Source: Diospyros lotus
Taxonomy: Eukaryota > Streptophyta > Magnoliopsida > Ericales > Ebenaceae
Length of the DNA stretch: 64,000 nucleotides
Reading direction: 5' to 3'
Assembly (NCBI RefSeq): GCF_014633365.1
Contig: NC_068351.1
Location: forward strand, 24,524,366-24,588,365
This document shows, one piece after another, positions 54,831 through 64,000 of this stretch. The notes below the pieces were generated by a model. That model did no database searches and was not told the origin of the DNA. It was given only the letters and a program-made list of their open reading frames with translations. A program made the position numbers and the translations under genes. Positions within the stretch are counted from its first letter, which is position 1, and every line of letters begins with the position of its first letter.

Positions 54831-55105
54831 ATAAAATTGGAGGATAAGGCGGGAGGGTTTGGCTGTAGCGAGGCTCACACTTGTTATGATAGATCCTCGT
54901 TTTGGACCGTCCACTTGGCAACCGATGGGGTCTTATTGAGGTGTGTGATGATTGGACGGTAAAGATTTGGGGAAGACGGTGGATCGGTGGGGCGGCGTCG
55001 CATGGTGGCGAAGATTGAGTTTGGGGCAGCGGGAATACCAGGTTGGAGGAGCGCTTAAATTCGACGCATTTTAATGTTCTGGAATCGAACTGTCGTTTTT
55101 CACTT

Positions 55106-55134
55106 GAGGGGAGGGGAGGGGAGGGGAGGGGAGG
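55106..55134 (+). promoter_or_regulatory. G-rich GGGGA tandem run, possible G-quadruplex
   Basis: Five to six GGGGA units in a row lie about 0.4 kb upstream of the pyrophosphatase ATG, on its non-coding side. Four or more G-runs with single-base loops satisfy the usual G-quadruplex pattern. A regulatory role is inference. Confidence 0.5.
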
Positions 55135-55139
55135 TGCTC

Positions 55140-56796
55140 CGATGTGGTTTCGCGACCATTGAGGATGATGCGCCCCCTTCTTGATTTACATCTCAGGTCC
55201 ATCGCTATAGGCCCGTTTTTCCCATGGGTTTTGGTTTCATTGGATGCTTGTTTCTTTAGGTTTGTTAAAATAGATAATATAAAATAATATTAAGATAATT
55301 TATTTAAATAAAAAAGAAATAAATTTATTTAAAAAATTTTAGATAAGAAGTTACATAATTTTTTTTAAAATAAATTTAATAAATATAATAAAAAAAATAT
55401 TTTTTATATTTTATTTTTTTAATTTATATATTAATTAGCAAACATTATCTTAAAATACATGATCCTGACAGTTGAATAAAAAAATTAATTATATTTTGTA
55501 AAATAGTTTTAACGAAAGCTGTTACTTAATTATATTCACGAGCTGACACCACTGATCACACATCGTAGGTGAGAAAGGGATGAGGCGCACCGTTTTAGCA
55601 TGGGACTGGGAGCAGGCAATAGTTGCCCACTTGAAAAAAGGAAATGACGATGGTATATGGGCAACTAACTGGAAGAAGGATTCTTGGCCTTGGTCACGGA
55701 CAATGCTTGCGCGTGCACGCGTTGAACGGCGTGCGTGCCTCCCCGCAGGATAATTCCTTGCTATTTCCCCTCTTTCCGTTGCTCCTTCCACTCTACCTTC
55801 ATAATTTTATTAAGAAAACGGAGAGATTGAACCACAACCGTAACAATTTTCTTTGAACGTAATAATGAACCTTTTTTTGAGAAGATATGTGATTTGAGAT
55901 ATAATAATTATTAAAAAAATAAATATATAATCTTAACTTCATTAAAATATAAAAAATTAGAATCCTACGTCTATCACTCATTCTAACCCCACGAGCCTTA
56001 TTTGCTATTGTTATCTTAAATAAAATAAAAAAGGGTACCATTATATCTCATTCAAATCATTTTGAGCTTACCACATAAATAAGAGCCTAAAATTGCTTTG
56101 ATAAGGTCTATAACACATAATATATAGGCCCAAAATTTGGAAGGTTGCAAGGCCACTACTAAAAGACAAGGGAAGGAAAGAACAATGGGGCCACATTCAT
56201 TGAACAGGGGGAGGTGTAAATACAAATCCATCTTAGTACTTTGACAATGTATGCATTATATGTGGGGTACGTGAAGTAATCAATAAACCTTTGAAGCCAG
56301 CGTAGTAACGGTTGTAGAGTGTTCTAAGTTGTGGGTTTTCAAAAGCTTGGGGTCCATCTTGCATGACCCAGAAAGGAACGTAATTAAGGCCAAACTAGGA
56401 AAATAAGTTAAGGCACACATCTCAAGGTGATGCCCCCCCCTAGACCCACCGCTTTTAGGCTCAAATCTTCCAATTGGCTTTTGCCTTCTCATCTTACTTT
56501 TTCACTTTTTACCCAATTTTTACTTTCACAATTTAGGGTTTTTATGCTTTCTTAGAAAAAATTCATTTATCACCGTCCTAGATATTTGGTATTTTTGTGT
56601 TTGATTAAATGATATACATGTTTAACACTATTATTATTGTATCGAAAACAATAAGCCCTTCCCCAAAGATAACTTAAGGAGAGAAAGTCAAAAGAAAGAA
56701 GTTAAATAAACTAATCATATTTGGGAACCCTATTGAGAGCCACGTATTCCCAGTGACCTTTCTCTGGTGCCTCAAGGTGACTCTCCCAAAGGAAAT
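55140..56796. other. Intergenic DNA, no gene seen
   Basis: AT-rich blocks (55260-55500, 55880-55960) alternate with more mixed sequence (55540-55800). Short frames on both strands have no recognisable protein features. Confidence 0.45.
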
Positions 56797-57438
56797 TGTA
56801 ATATTCCATATCGAGCGATAATAAGAATTGGAACAACTTATCCTGATAGGGCTACATGAACTTTTCAGAGGGTCACCCATCCTTGAGTTTTCCTAGTTCA
56901 AACACGCTTAACTCGAAAAATTTTTGTCTACATTCAGCCCAAAAAGTATTCAGCTGGTGTTGTTTTCTTCCTTAATTATCATCGATATATACTACTCTTT
57001 TTCTAAGCTCTTGGGGTATTCCATTCTCTCCCCCGTTAGTACATAACGTTCTCGTCATGCGACCTTACAACTGATCCCAGATCTTCTCCCCTTTGAAGGC
57101 TGTCATCCTAGAAGCCTGAAAGAAGCTGCTCCTTGTACAAGCCCTCAAGCCCCCGCGCCACTTCCCGCCCTCATCAAACCGCCTTCTCCAAGGGTCGACT
57201 CTGATACCACCTGTAACATCACACATAGAGCAATAGGAATGACCGGAACAACTTATCCTGATGGGTCTACTCAAACTTCCCAACGGGTCACCCATCCTTG
57301 AGCTTCCACAACTCAAGCACGTTTAATCTGTAAGTTTTTTGCCTACATTCAGCTTAAAAAGTATCCAGTTAGTACTGTTTCATTCCTTACTTATTATCGA
57401 TATATACTACCATTTTTCTAGGCTCTTAGGGTATTACA
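56797..57438 (-). mobile_element. Cassandra TRIM retrotransposon, complete
   Basis: Two 227-bp LTRs at 56797-57023 and 57212-57438 flank 188 bp. Read on the minus strand, the 5' LTR starts TGTAATACCCTAAGAGCC. The primer-binding site is GGTGGTATCAGAGTCGACC (57193-57211), and the polypurine tract GGGGGAGAGAA lies just before the 3' LTR. Each LTR carries a 5S-rRNA-like segment, the hallmark of Cassandra. It has no coding capacity and depends on other elements. Flanks GAAAT and AAGAC do not match, so the target duplication is lost or the ends are slightly misplaced. Confidence 0.9.
57274..57338 (-). other. 5S-rRNA-like segment in the Cassandra LTR
   Basis: On the minus strand TTAAACGTGCTTGAG and GGATGGGTGACCCGTTGGGAAG correspond to box A and box C of the 5S internal promoter (TTAAGCGTGCTTGGG, GGATGGGTGACCTCCTGGGAAG). 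The other LTR has the same at about 56860-56922, with TTAAGCGTGTTTG. The 5' and 3' parts of 5S rRNA are not conserved, so it is not a 5S gene. Confidence 0.8.
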
Positions 57439-59667
57439 AAGACTCTCCTAGGTCCAAGAACATGTCAATTAGTGATGCGAACCCCATATACTAATATGAC
57501 ACCCACAAATCAAATCGGAACAAAACTCCAAGAAAGATTAAAACATATTTATAAAAGATAGAAAGAAATAATCTTGACCCAATGATTTTTTGAGAATCAT
57601 GAACCAAAGATATAAACGTCACTTCCAAGAATGAGATGAGAAGGTGGAAGATAAGTCAAATTTAATCACCATAAGTATTAATTTGATAAGATCATAAACT
57701 TCTTCAAAAGAACAAGCTCTCAATTTTGTCTTCAAAATTATATATCTTATTTACACATTGATATAGTCTTTTTATAGGCAAATCTAAACTAAATCCTAAA
57801 CTAAATCCTAAATCTAATAGGTTTTAGTTAGCCCAATCCAAATAGAAGTAGGAATAACAAAAGTAACTTAATCCAAATAAAAGTAGGAATAGCAAAAGTA
57901 ATCCAATCCAACTATAAGTTGGAATAATAAAACTAACCTAATCTTGTTGTACTTGGACTTGAATAATATTTATAATATTTTGGCCCAATTGCTTTTGTGA
58001 TTCCTCCAGGTTATCTAATCCAAATTGCTTATGACTCTTGGCTCAAGCCCCCCTGATTAGCCAATTTAAAGATTATTTCATCCTTTTAACTTTGGCCCTT
58101 GTCATTGGTCCACCATGGATGTTCAATGGATCATTGGTGCTTCTTTGTCGTCTTTTTTTATTGCTACCTTGATCTCCATCAATTAGCCTCCGATATTGTG
58201 GCTTGAAGATCCATAACAAACAATCTCAAAGGACTTAGATACCCTCTATTTGACAATCTTAATCTCTATAAATAGGGAGTGATTACTCCAATTGAGATAT
58301 AACCAGAATTTCACTTAGATTATATTTCTATTACTTTTGCATATTCACTCAGAAATTGACTTAAGCATCGAATGACATGCGTGAGAAACACCTCATACCC
58401 TTAACTATTTTCTGTTTCACAAGTCTCCCAAATACTAGAAGCTTGAGATAAATACTCTTCCTCAACTACAAATTTATTGTTGTATTTAAACAACAATAAT
58501 TGTAAAAATCTTTTAATCATAACAATTATTTTTGTAAAAATTACTTTTAATAAAAAAATAACAATTCAACGTTTAACTCGATCATTTTAGAAGCACTTTT
58601 AAGGGCTAATTTGATATCAATTTTAATGGAAACAAAATTAAAATTCTTATTAGAATTTTATTCCACTTTTTATGTTTTGAAAGATTCCATTTGGAGTTTC
58701 AATTTCCATGTTTGAAAACAAAAGAATTATAGCTCATTCAACCCAATTCACTTGAAACTCTACTCGACCCATTAGAGGGTTGAACTAGGTTTGCGAGGGG
58801 TACAATCACACCTAACTAGTATCGACCATCCAATTTGAATATGCTAGATTTATAAAGGTTGGATGTGTTTTAATTAATTTGATGGTATTTTTGAGTCCTA
58901 CGAATTTCATAAAGAGAAATCCATTCCCACATATTTCATATAAAATGAAAAATCCTAAATTTGTGAGAATCGGAACCTACCAAACAGGATTTAATTGCTT
59001 TTAACAATTAAGTTACCTAAATGGTATTGTTGTTGTTTAGATACAATAAAAAATTTGTACCTGCAAAAGAGTATCCGTCTTGAGTTTCAAGTCTTCAGGA
59101 GACCTACAAAAAAGGAAGTTATTAGGGACACGAATGTCTCTCGTGCAGACTCTCGAATGCTTAAGTTAATCTCCACGAAAGAGGGTAAGAAAACCAAAAG
59201 ATTGAATTTTTAGTAGAGTTTTAGTCTTACCTTGATCAGAGAAATCACATCTTATTTATAAAGGTCAAAGTTGATAAGTGGATGAGTATCCACATTTTCA
59301 GGATCATCTGTTTCGAATTTACAAGCAAAGACATCAAATGTGAGTTTAACACATTCTTGGACCTAAGAGAGGCTTTCGAGCACCTCCAAAAGAGTCTCTT
59401 ATAGACAAATTCTATTGGGAAGGCCTCCAGGCTTCCATTTTTTGGCTTCTTCCTCTTGGGCCTACTTTCTTGGACACAACAATACTCCCTACTCTTTCTT
59501 TTGGGTTTCTCAAAGGGTTTCTCCTTTATGCCAGTATTTTCTATCTCGTGGATTTTTTGTTTCTTTTCTGCCTAAAATTGCATGTTTTAGTGTTACAAAT
59601 TGGTGGCATGATGATCCGAAGTTTGAGAGTCCGAATGCTTATTACCATCTTGATTAATGACTTAGAG
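57439..59667. other. Intergenic DNA with a worn tandem repeat; no gene seen
   Basis: At about 57825-57945 a unit of the type CCAAATAGAAGTAGGAATAA..AAAAGTAA occurs three times. The minus strand has a TATA-like CTCTATTTATAGAG region near 58255-58270. Fragments at 59030-59220 and 59380-59660 look like old LTR pieces. No coding domain is recognised. Confidence 0.4.
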
Positions 59668-60095
59668 AACATCTTTGTAATATTTTACTCTTATATTTAG
59701 TTTTGATGATGAAAAATAAATTGATTTATACCCTAAGTCATAAGTCACATTTATGGTTTTCAACAAAAATCAATTTCAAATACTTTATTAAAATAAAAAC
59801 CAAACAAATTATATTCTTATACATATATGGAGATTTGCACAAACAAATATTATGATGAATCCCCTAAATGATTTTCAAAAATTAGTTTAGATTATCAAAA
59901 TCAATTGTGTTTTCATGAAGAAATTATTCTTTTAATGGTTATTAACTTGGTACTCAAAATGACTTTTATACGATCTATTAAATACCAAAATTAAAATCAA
60001 TTTCATCATATATTCCAATGTCAAAAATCTTATAATAAATTTCATAATAACATTTGGAATGTTATGTTTTTATTTAATTAAATATATGCTCAAAA
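59668..60095 (+). mobile_element. SIRE-type LTR fragment (5' part)
   Basis: It matches the start of the LTR at 10638 in order: TTAGTTTTGATGATGAAAAA.AAATTG, CCCTAAGTCATAAGTCA, AATCCCCTAAATGATTTTCAAA, and CAATGTCAAAAATCTT. It breaks off near 60095, where the repeated fold-back modules begin. Confidence 0.75.
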
Positions 60096-60099
60096 TCTT

Positions 60100-61150
60100 A
60101 TAATAAAAATCGCATGAAACCCAAAATATGAAATATGCTTTAGTTGAAGTGTTTGTGAGCATTTGTGGATGTAAATAATGAAACCCAAAATACGAAAATG
60201 AATTGGACTCTTCATCGCGATCAGTCTCTTGATCGAAGTCCGATCGAACTTGTCATCAAGTTGTTTTTGTTGGAGTGTTATTGAGAATTTGTGGATGAAC
60301 ATAAAAGCCAAAAATAAAGAAATGAATCAGATTGTTAATCGCAATCGGTCTCTTGATCGAACTCTTGAACATCCAAATGATAACGTTTCAATCGGACTCT
60401 TGATCGAATTCTTCAATCATTTTGATCTTCAAGAGCCCGATGACAAAACCGTTTGGATCTGAAAGAGTCTAAAAAAGAGTCCGATCTGACTCTTTTTAGT
60501 GGATTTTTTCCCCTCGCATTTAATTTGTTAAATTTTGTATTGTTGTTTTTCTTTCATTATTTTTTTTGAAAGAGTCCAAACAAGAGTCCGATCGGACTTT
60601 TTCTGAAATTATTTTTTAGTCAATTTTTTTTATTTTGAAAGTGATAATTTAAGCTTTTGTTGGAGTGTTTTTTAGAATTCATGGATGAGACTCATGAAAC
60701 GCAATACCATTTTTTTGAGAATCCGATCAAACTCTGGATCGAACTTTTCAATCGTCTATCATCAAGAGTCTGAATGACAATACCGTTTGAATATCAAAAG
60801 AGTCCGATGAAAAGGTCGATCAGACTCTTGATAGAACTTTTCAATCGTCTATCATCAAGAGTTTGAATGACAATACCGTTTGAATCTAAAAGAGTCCATT
60901 GACAAGGTCGATCAGACTCTTCATCTGTCCAATCGAACTCTTTCAGATCCAAATGGTATTGTCATTCGGACTCTTAAAGATAGACAATTGAAAAGTCCGA
61001 TCAAGAGTTCAATCGGATTCTCAAAAAAACGATATTGCATTTTCATAAAAACACTCCAACAAAAGCTTAAATCCTCACTTTCAAAATATAAAAAAAAAAA
61101 TCCACTAAAAAAATATAAAAAGTTCGATCGAACTCTTCAATCGTCTATCT
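60100..61150. repeat. Array of repeated and inverted modules with long fold-back potential
   Basis: A left arm (about 60630-60800: AAAGTGATAATTTAAGCTTTTGTTGGAGTGTTT through GAGAATCCGATC to AATGACAATACC) has its inverted copy at about 60950-61090 (AATGGTATTGTCATT, GGATTCTC, AACACTCCAACAAAAGCTTAAATCCTCACTTT). Between them a roughly 92-bp unit ending GGTCGATCAGACTCTT is tandemly repeated (about 60737-60922). Related direct modules with GTTGGAGTGTT..GGATGAACAT and TCTCTTGATCGAA lie at 60138-60235 and 60268-60480. The word GAGTCCGATCGGACTC and variants recur on both strands. No open frame of note is present. The whole could form a hairpin with arms of about 150 to 180 bp. Confidence 0.75.
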
Positions 61151-61463
61151 TGTTTAGTTGAATTTTGTTTATTTTGCATTTAATTTGTTCAATTTTGTAT
61201 TTTTTTTACAAATGGATGCCCATAGGAAAAAATAAACCTTTACTTATGTCCATGATAGCAGGGTACTACTGCCCTATACACGAGCAACTAATTGTTGTTG
61301 CCTAAAAAATCTTGCCCTTATTCATAAGACTCTTGTGAAGTATAATGTGTTGAAGGATTTCATCTGGGGCCCACTACGACATTTCGTATAGATACCCCAC
61401 TCCTCCCAAGCTACTACACCACATTTGATTCATTAAGTGCTTCTAAGGGAAGTGAAAATTTTC

Positions 61464-61934
61464 GGTGCCCGCCTCAATGAGATATGGTTCAAGTTGGGCA
61501 GCGTGGCATGTAGATATGGGAAGTAGGAGTTCATCCTCATGACTAGAATCTGATTTCGCCATATTAACTAAAAAATCTTATAAGCGAGACCTAATAAAAA
61601 CGGTAGCGTACAGGCCCATTTATTTCCACATAAAGAGATCATGTATATTGATGACATAAAAGAGCTACTCGATACAAAGGCAGACCTCGATAAAGATGAT
61701 GTGTTGAAGATGGGATACCTCGTCATTGTCAACATGCTATTAATAAGCTACGACGAGCGGGCAAGTGTAGAAGATTTCCATTGGAGCTTGCTGGTGGATT
61801 TAGAATCCTTTATGTTATTCCCTTGGGGAACGTACGTGTATAGTCAAGGTCTATATTACTTTCGCCTATCTACCACCGAGGAGAAGATGAATGTTGAGGT
61901 TGGTAAGAAAGTCAGCATGTATGGATTTGCTTAG
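61464..61934 (+). pseudogene. DUF1985-domain relic (Kaonashi/KI-MuDR-type Mutator element)
   Basis: One frame runs from 61464 with four in-frame stops. It begins GARLNEIWFKLGSVACRYGK then EFILMTRI, the shape of the DUF1985 motif WFxxGxxxxRFxxxEFxLITGL. It continues into an open 97-codon piece (61641-61934) with DVLKMGYLVIVNMLL, VEDFHWSLLVDLESFMLFPWGT and MYGFA, matching the later DUF1985 words (DLxxFxxYPWG, Y..xGFP). Such proteins, often fused to Ulp1-like peptidase, are carried by plant MULEs. The peptidase part is not seen. The assignment is from motif memory. Confidence 0.6.
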
Positions 61935-61986
61935 GCATTTCAGATACAATCCTAACTTGATTTGTCTATACTAACTAATGGTTTGT

Positions 61987-64000
61987 GTAACACCCCGCCT
62001 CGCCGGGTGTGCCACTATAAGGAAATTCCTGGGATTTTTTTTTTAAAAGTCTGTCATGCACGGCGCCATGAGTACAATCTTCACATGCAGATGAAACACC
62101 CGTCGCATACAATGGCCAATACCCGCGATGATTTCAAGAACAATCTTCACATGCAGATGGAATCCCAGAAGCCCTAGTCTTGTCCGTTTAACTAACAAGA
62201 TCAATAATCTTAAACTAAACAAGCAATAGAATAATGCAGCGAAAAATAATAACATAACATCAAATATTGTGGCCTACCACGGGGTTCGTACATAGCAAGA
62301 TACGTATTACAATGCTACAAAAGGATAATAACGCTATCTTGCGCCCGTCCATACATATACTAAAAATAGATACTAACGACCCAAAAACAATACATCAGCT
62401 ATCACTCCAAACTCCATTGACCCTCAATTGGACATGTCCTTGCCTTTGCAGCAATCCCTAGTTGGAACGTAGAATGTTCCAAGGGCATAACCCAAATTAG
62501 ATGATAAAACATCTAAGTGATGGCACGATACAGTCTACTGAATGCATGAATAACACATGTACATGACATAAAAGACAAATATCACATGCAACATGTCTAA
62601 CCTGAGAAATCTCCCTAGCATACTCAACCTCCCGTGGAAAATCCATTCCACACACCATTGGGGTTAACCTTGCTGCGACATACTTAATCCCCGAGTGCCC
62701 TACTGTGTCACCCGATCACTGGGATTAGCCTTGCCCCATTCTCAAGAAGACCCCACCCCGATAACAATAGCACAAAATTAAGACCTCGACGATGTGAGAA
62801 AAAAACGCGTACCATGCACCTAATTTTCATAAATAAAACAATTGATGCATTATTCCAAATGAACGACATGCATATGATGCCACAAGTACATAAGTAAAAC
62901 ACCTATACAATGTATCTCAAATTCCGGAAGGCATAACCACTCACCTGAAGTCATTACCCACACATCAAGACACTTTTAAACAACGATAAGGCTGGATTCG
63001 AACCTCTCACCTTAATTCGAAAAAAGCTTATTTTTGCCTCAAAAAGCGTGTCACACCTCAAAAATCGTGTAATCTTTCCTTCTAACAGTCAAGTCATCTC
63101 CTGATTACCATTATGACTATAGAAATTAATATTTCTATTTTTCTTATAATTTCCTCAATTTTTCGTATTTTTTTCTATTTTTTTTCAAACCTTTCTTTTC
63201 TTCGAAAATCCATAACAAATACCAAATACCTAGTTTCTCCAAATATTTTTGCATAAATATCCCTAAAATAATTTTATAAAAATATTAAAATTAATTTCAG
63301 AAAAATATCGTGTCTCACGAGCCCTCACGTGCCAAGCGAGTGGGCTGCGACTGAAGTCCGCGCGTGCTGGTCACGCGCTTTGTCTTCTCCGGCGATGGCG
63401 ATCTAAAACAGATTCCAACGACCTAACAAACTATATGACCTTAAAGCTCTTGGAAAGGCGATCCTAGGGGTACCCTCTACCGTTGGAAAAAACCACTGGA
63501 AAGGCCTCAAACGGCCGTTTACAGGGTCGGCTCCGGCAAAGCCCGATTTTCTGACTAAGCCACTGAAACCCCTTAAAGCCTACACCAAAACCTCCCAAAT
63601 TCTCCAGAAAAACTCTCTAGCACTCAAGGAACAAAAGCCCCTTATTCCCAAGGTTCGATTCTTGCTGAAACATGGCCAATCTACTTCGATTTGTTTTGAA
63701 ACCCTCGGCCATTCGAACCCTAATTATACTTGATTTCGACCGGTTCTTCGACTAATAGGAAGCTTTCCTAGCTCTTAAGCTTCGAATATGATCATTAGAA
63801 GCCTCAAAATCAAACCAAATCGTGATGAAATTGCTTTGAAATTTTCGGCCAGATTTGCATTTTCTTTAAAAATGAATTCCCACCAATATACCATAGATCT
63901 CAGCCAATGGCTAGGTTCATTCGAACCATCATGGCCTGGAGATCATTCTGATGCCCCTTGCGAGTTCCGACGATGGCCGTCGCAAAGTTGGCCGATGATT
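61987..64000 (-). mobile_element. Gypsy-type LTR, minus strand, running off the window end
   Basis: The plus strand at 61987 starts TGTAACACCCCGCC. On the minus strand this is a terminal GGCGGGGTGTTACA, as in long chromovirus LTRs. The minus reading carries AATTAGGGTTCGAATGGCC near 63715, a leader-like feature, and its end has a 60-bp internal duplication (ATCTTCACATGCAGATG at about 62077 and 62138). A GC-rich block lies at about 63318-63395. The other end and target duplication lie beyond the window, so a solo LTR and a full element cannot be told apart. Confidence 0.7.

Noticed and set aside
54541..54921. Frames upstream of and across pyrophosphatase exon 1 on both strands
   Set aside because: Shadows of exon 1 and of the CT-rich leader. 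The family N-terminus fixes the start at 54704.
57274..57338. A 5S rRNA gene
   Set aside because: Only the central promoter part resembles 5S rRNA, and it sits in both LTRs of a Cassandra element.
58600..58990. Possible MITE with GGCTAATTTGATATCAA / TACCAAACAGGATT ends
   Set aside because: The candidate ends pair poorly and no target duplication was seen.
59415..59700. Two overlapping plus-strand frames of 76-80 codons
   Set aside because: Low-complexity Phe/Leu/Ser products in what looks like LTR debris; no domain.

Overview
This window is nuclear DNA from a flowering plant, most likely a woody or TE-rich eudicot. The signs are AT-rich sequence, split genes with GT-AG introns, plant-type gene families (vacuolar H+-pyrophosphatase, plant calcineurin-B-like protein, a LOG remnant, an RH35/DDX41-type helicase exon) and many LTR retrotransposons. 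Nothing prokaryotic, viral or CRISPR-like was seen. Species cannot be fixed from the sequence alone.

Layout. 1-0.35 kb: C-terminal half of a decayed, intron-free LOG (cytokinin-activating enzyme) copy. 0.8-7.3 kb: Ty3/Gypsy 3' debris and an LTR, interrupted by a 2.6 kb solo LTR. 7.3-12.3 kb: a SIRE-like Copia relic with its 3' LTR. 12.3-19.1 kb: a second Copia relic, cut in its integrase by a solo LTR that itself contains another solo LTR. 19.2-24.8 kb: a reversed solo LTR that contains two further solo LTRs. Target-site duplications (exact or with one mismatch) define six solo LTRs. 25.1 kb: the orphan last exon of an RH35/DDX41-like helicase. 26.4-27.3 kb: a possible small two-exon gene. 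27.8-28.5 kb: a MITE-like element.

28.9-47.1 kb holds a complete six-exon gene on the minus strand for a 175-aa calcineurin-B-like EF-hand protein. The reading phase is kept across every junction. Its introns 3 and 4 are swollen by a Ty3/Gypsy element (39.8-45.1 kb) and a Ty1/Copia element (31.1-37.9 kb), each with both LTRs. Both lie antisense to the host gene. The Copia element carries a head-to-head insertion of another Copia and a later 325-bp tandem duplication. 49.3-54.7 kb, same strand and 2.1 kb upstream, is a complete eight-exon gene for a 765-aa type I vacuolar H+-pyrophosphatase with TATA box and CT-rich leader. A hAT-like MITE sits between the two genes.

55-64 kb is again intergenic: a Cassandra TRIM with a 5S-rRNA-like segment in each LTR, a SIRE-type LTR fragment, an unusual array of repeated and inverted modules that can fold back (60.1-61.15 kb), a DUF1985 (Kaonashi/KI-MuDR-type) relic, and a minus-strand Gypsy LTR running off the end.

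Only the pyrophosphatase and the calcineurin-B-like gene look intact. I found no convincing new multi-gene system. The strongest unusual signals are the fold-back module array, the GC-rich CpG-dense cassettes inside related LTRs, the layered solo LTRs, and the orphan helicase exon next to a TE nest. Exon borders were placed by hand from splice signals and phase and have not been checked against transcripts.
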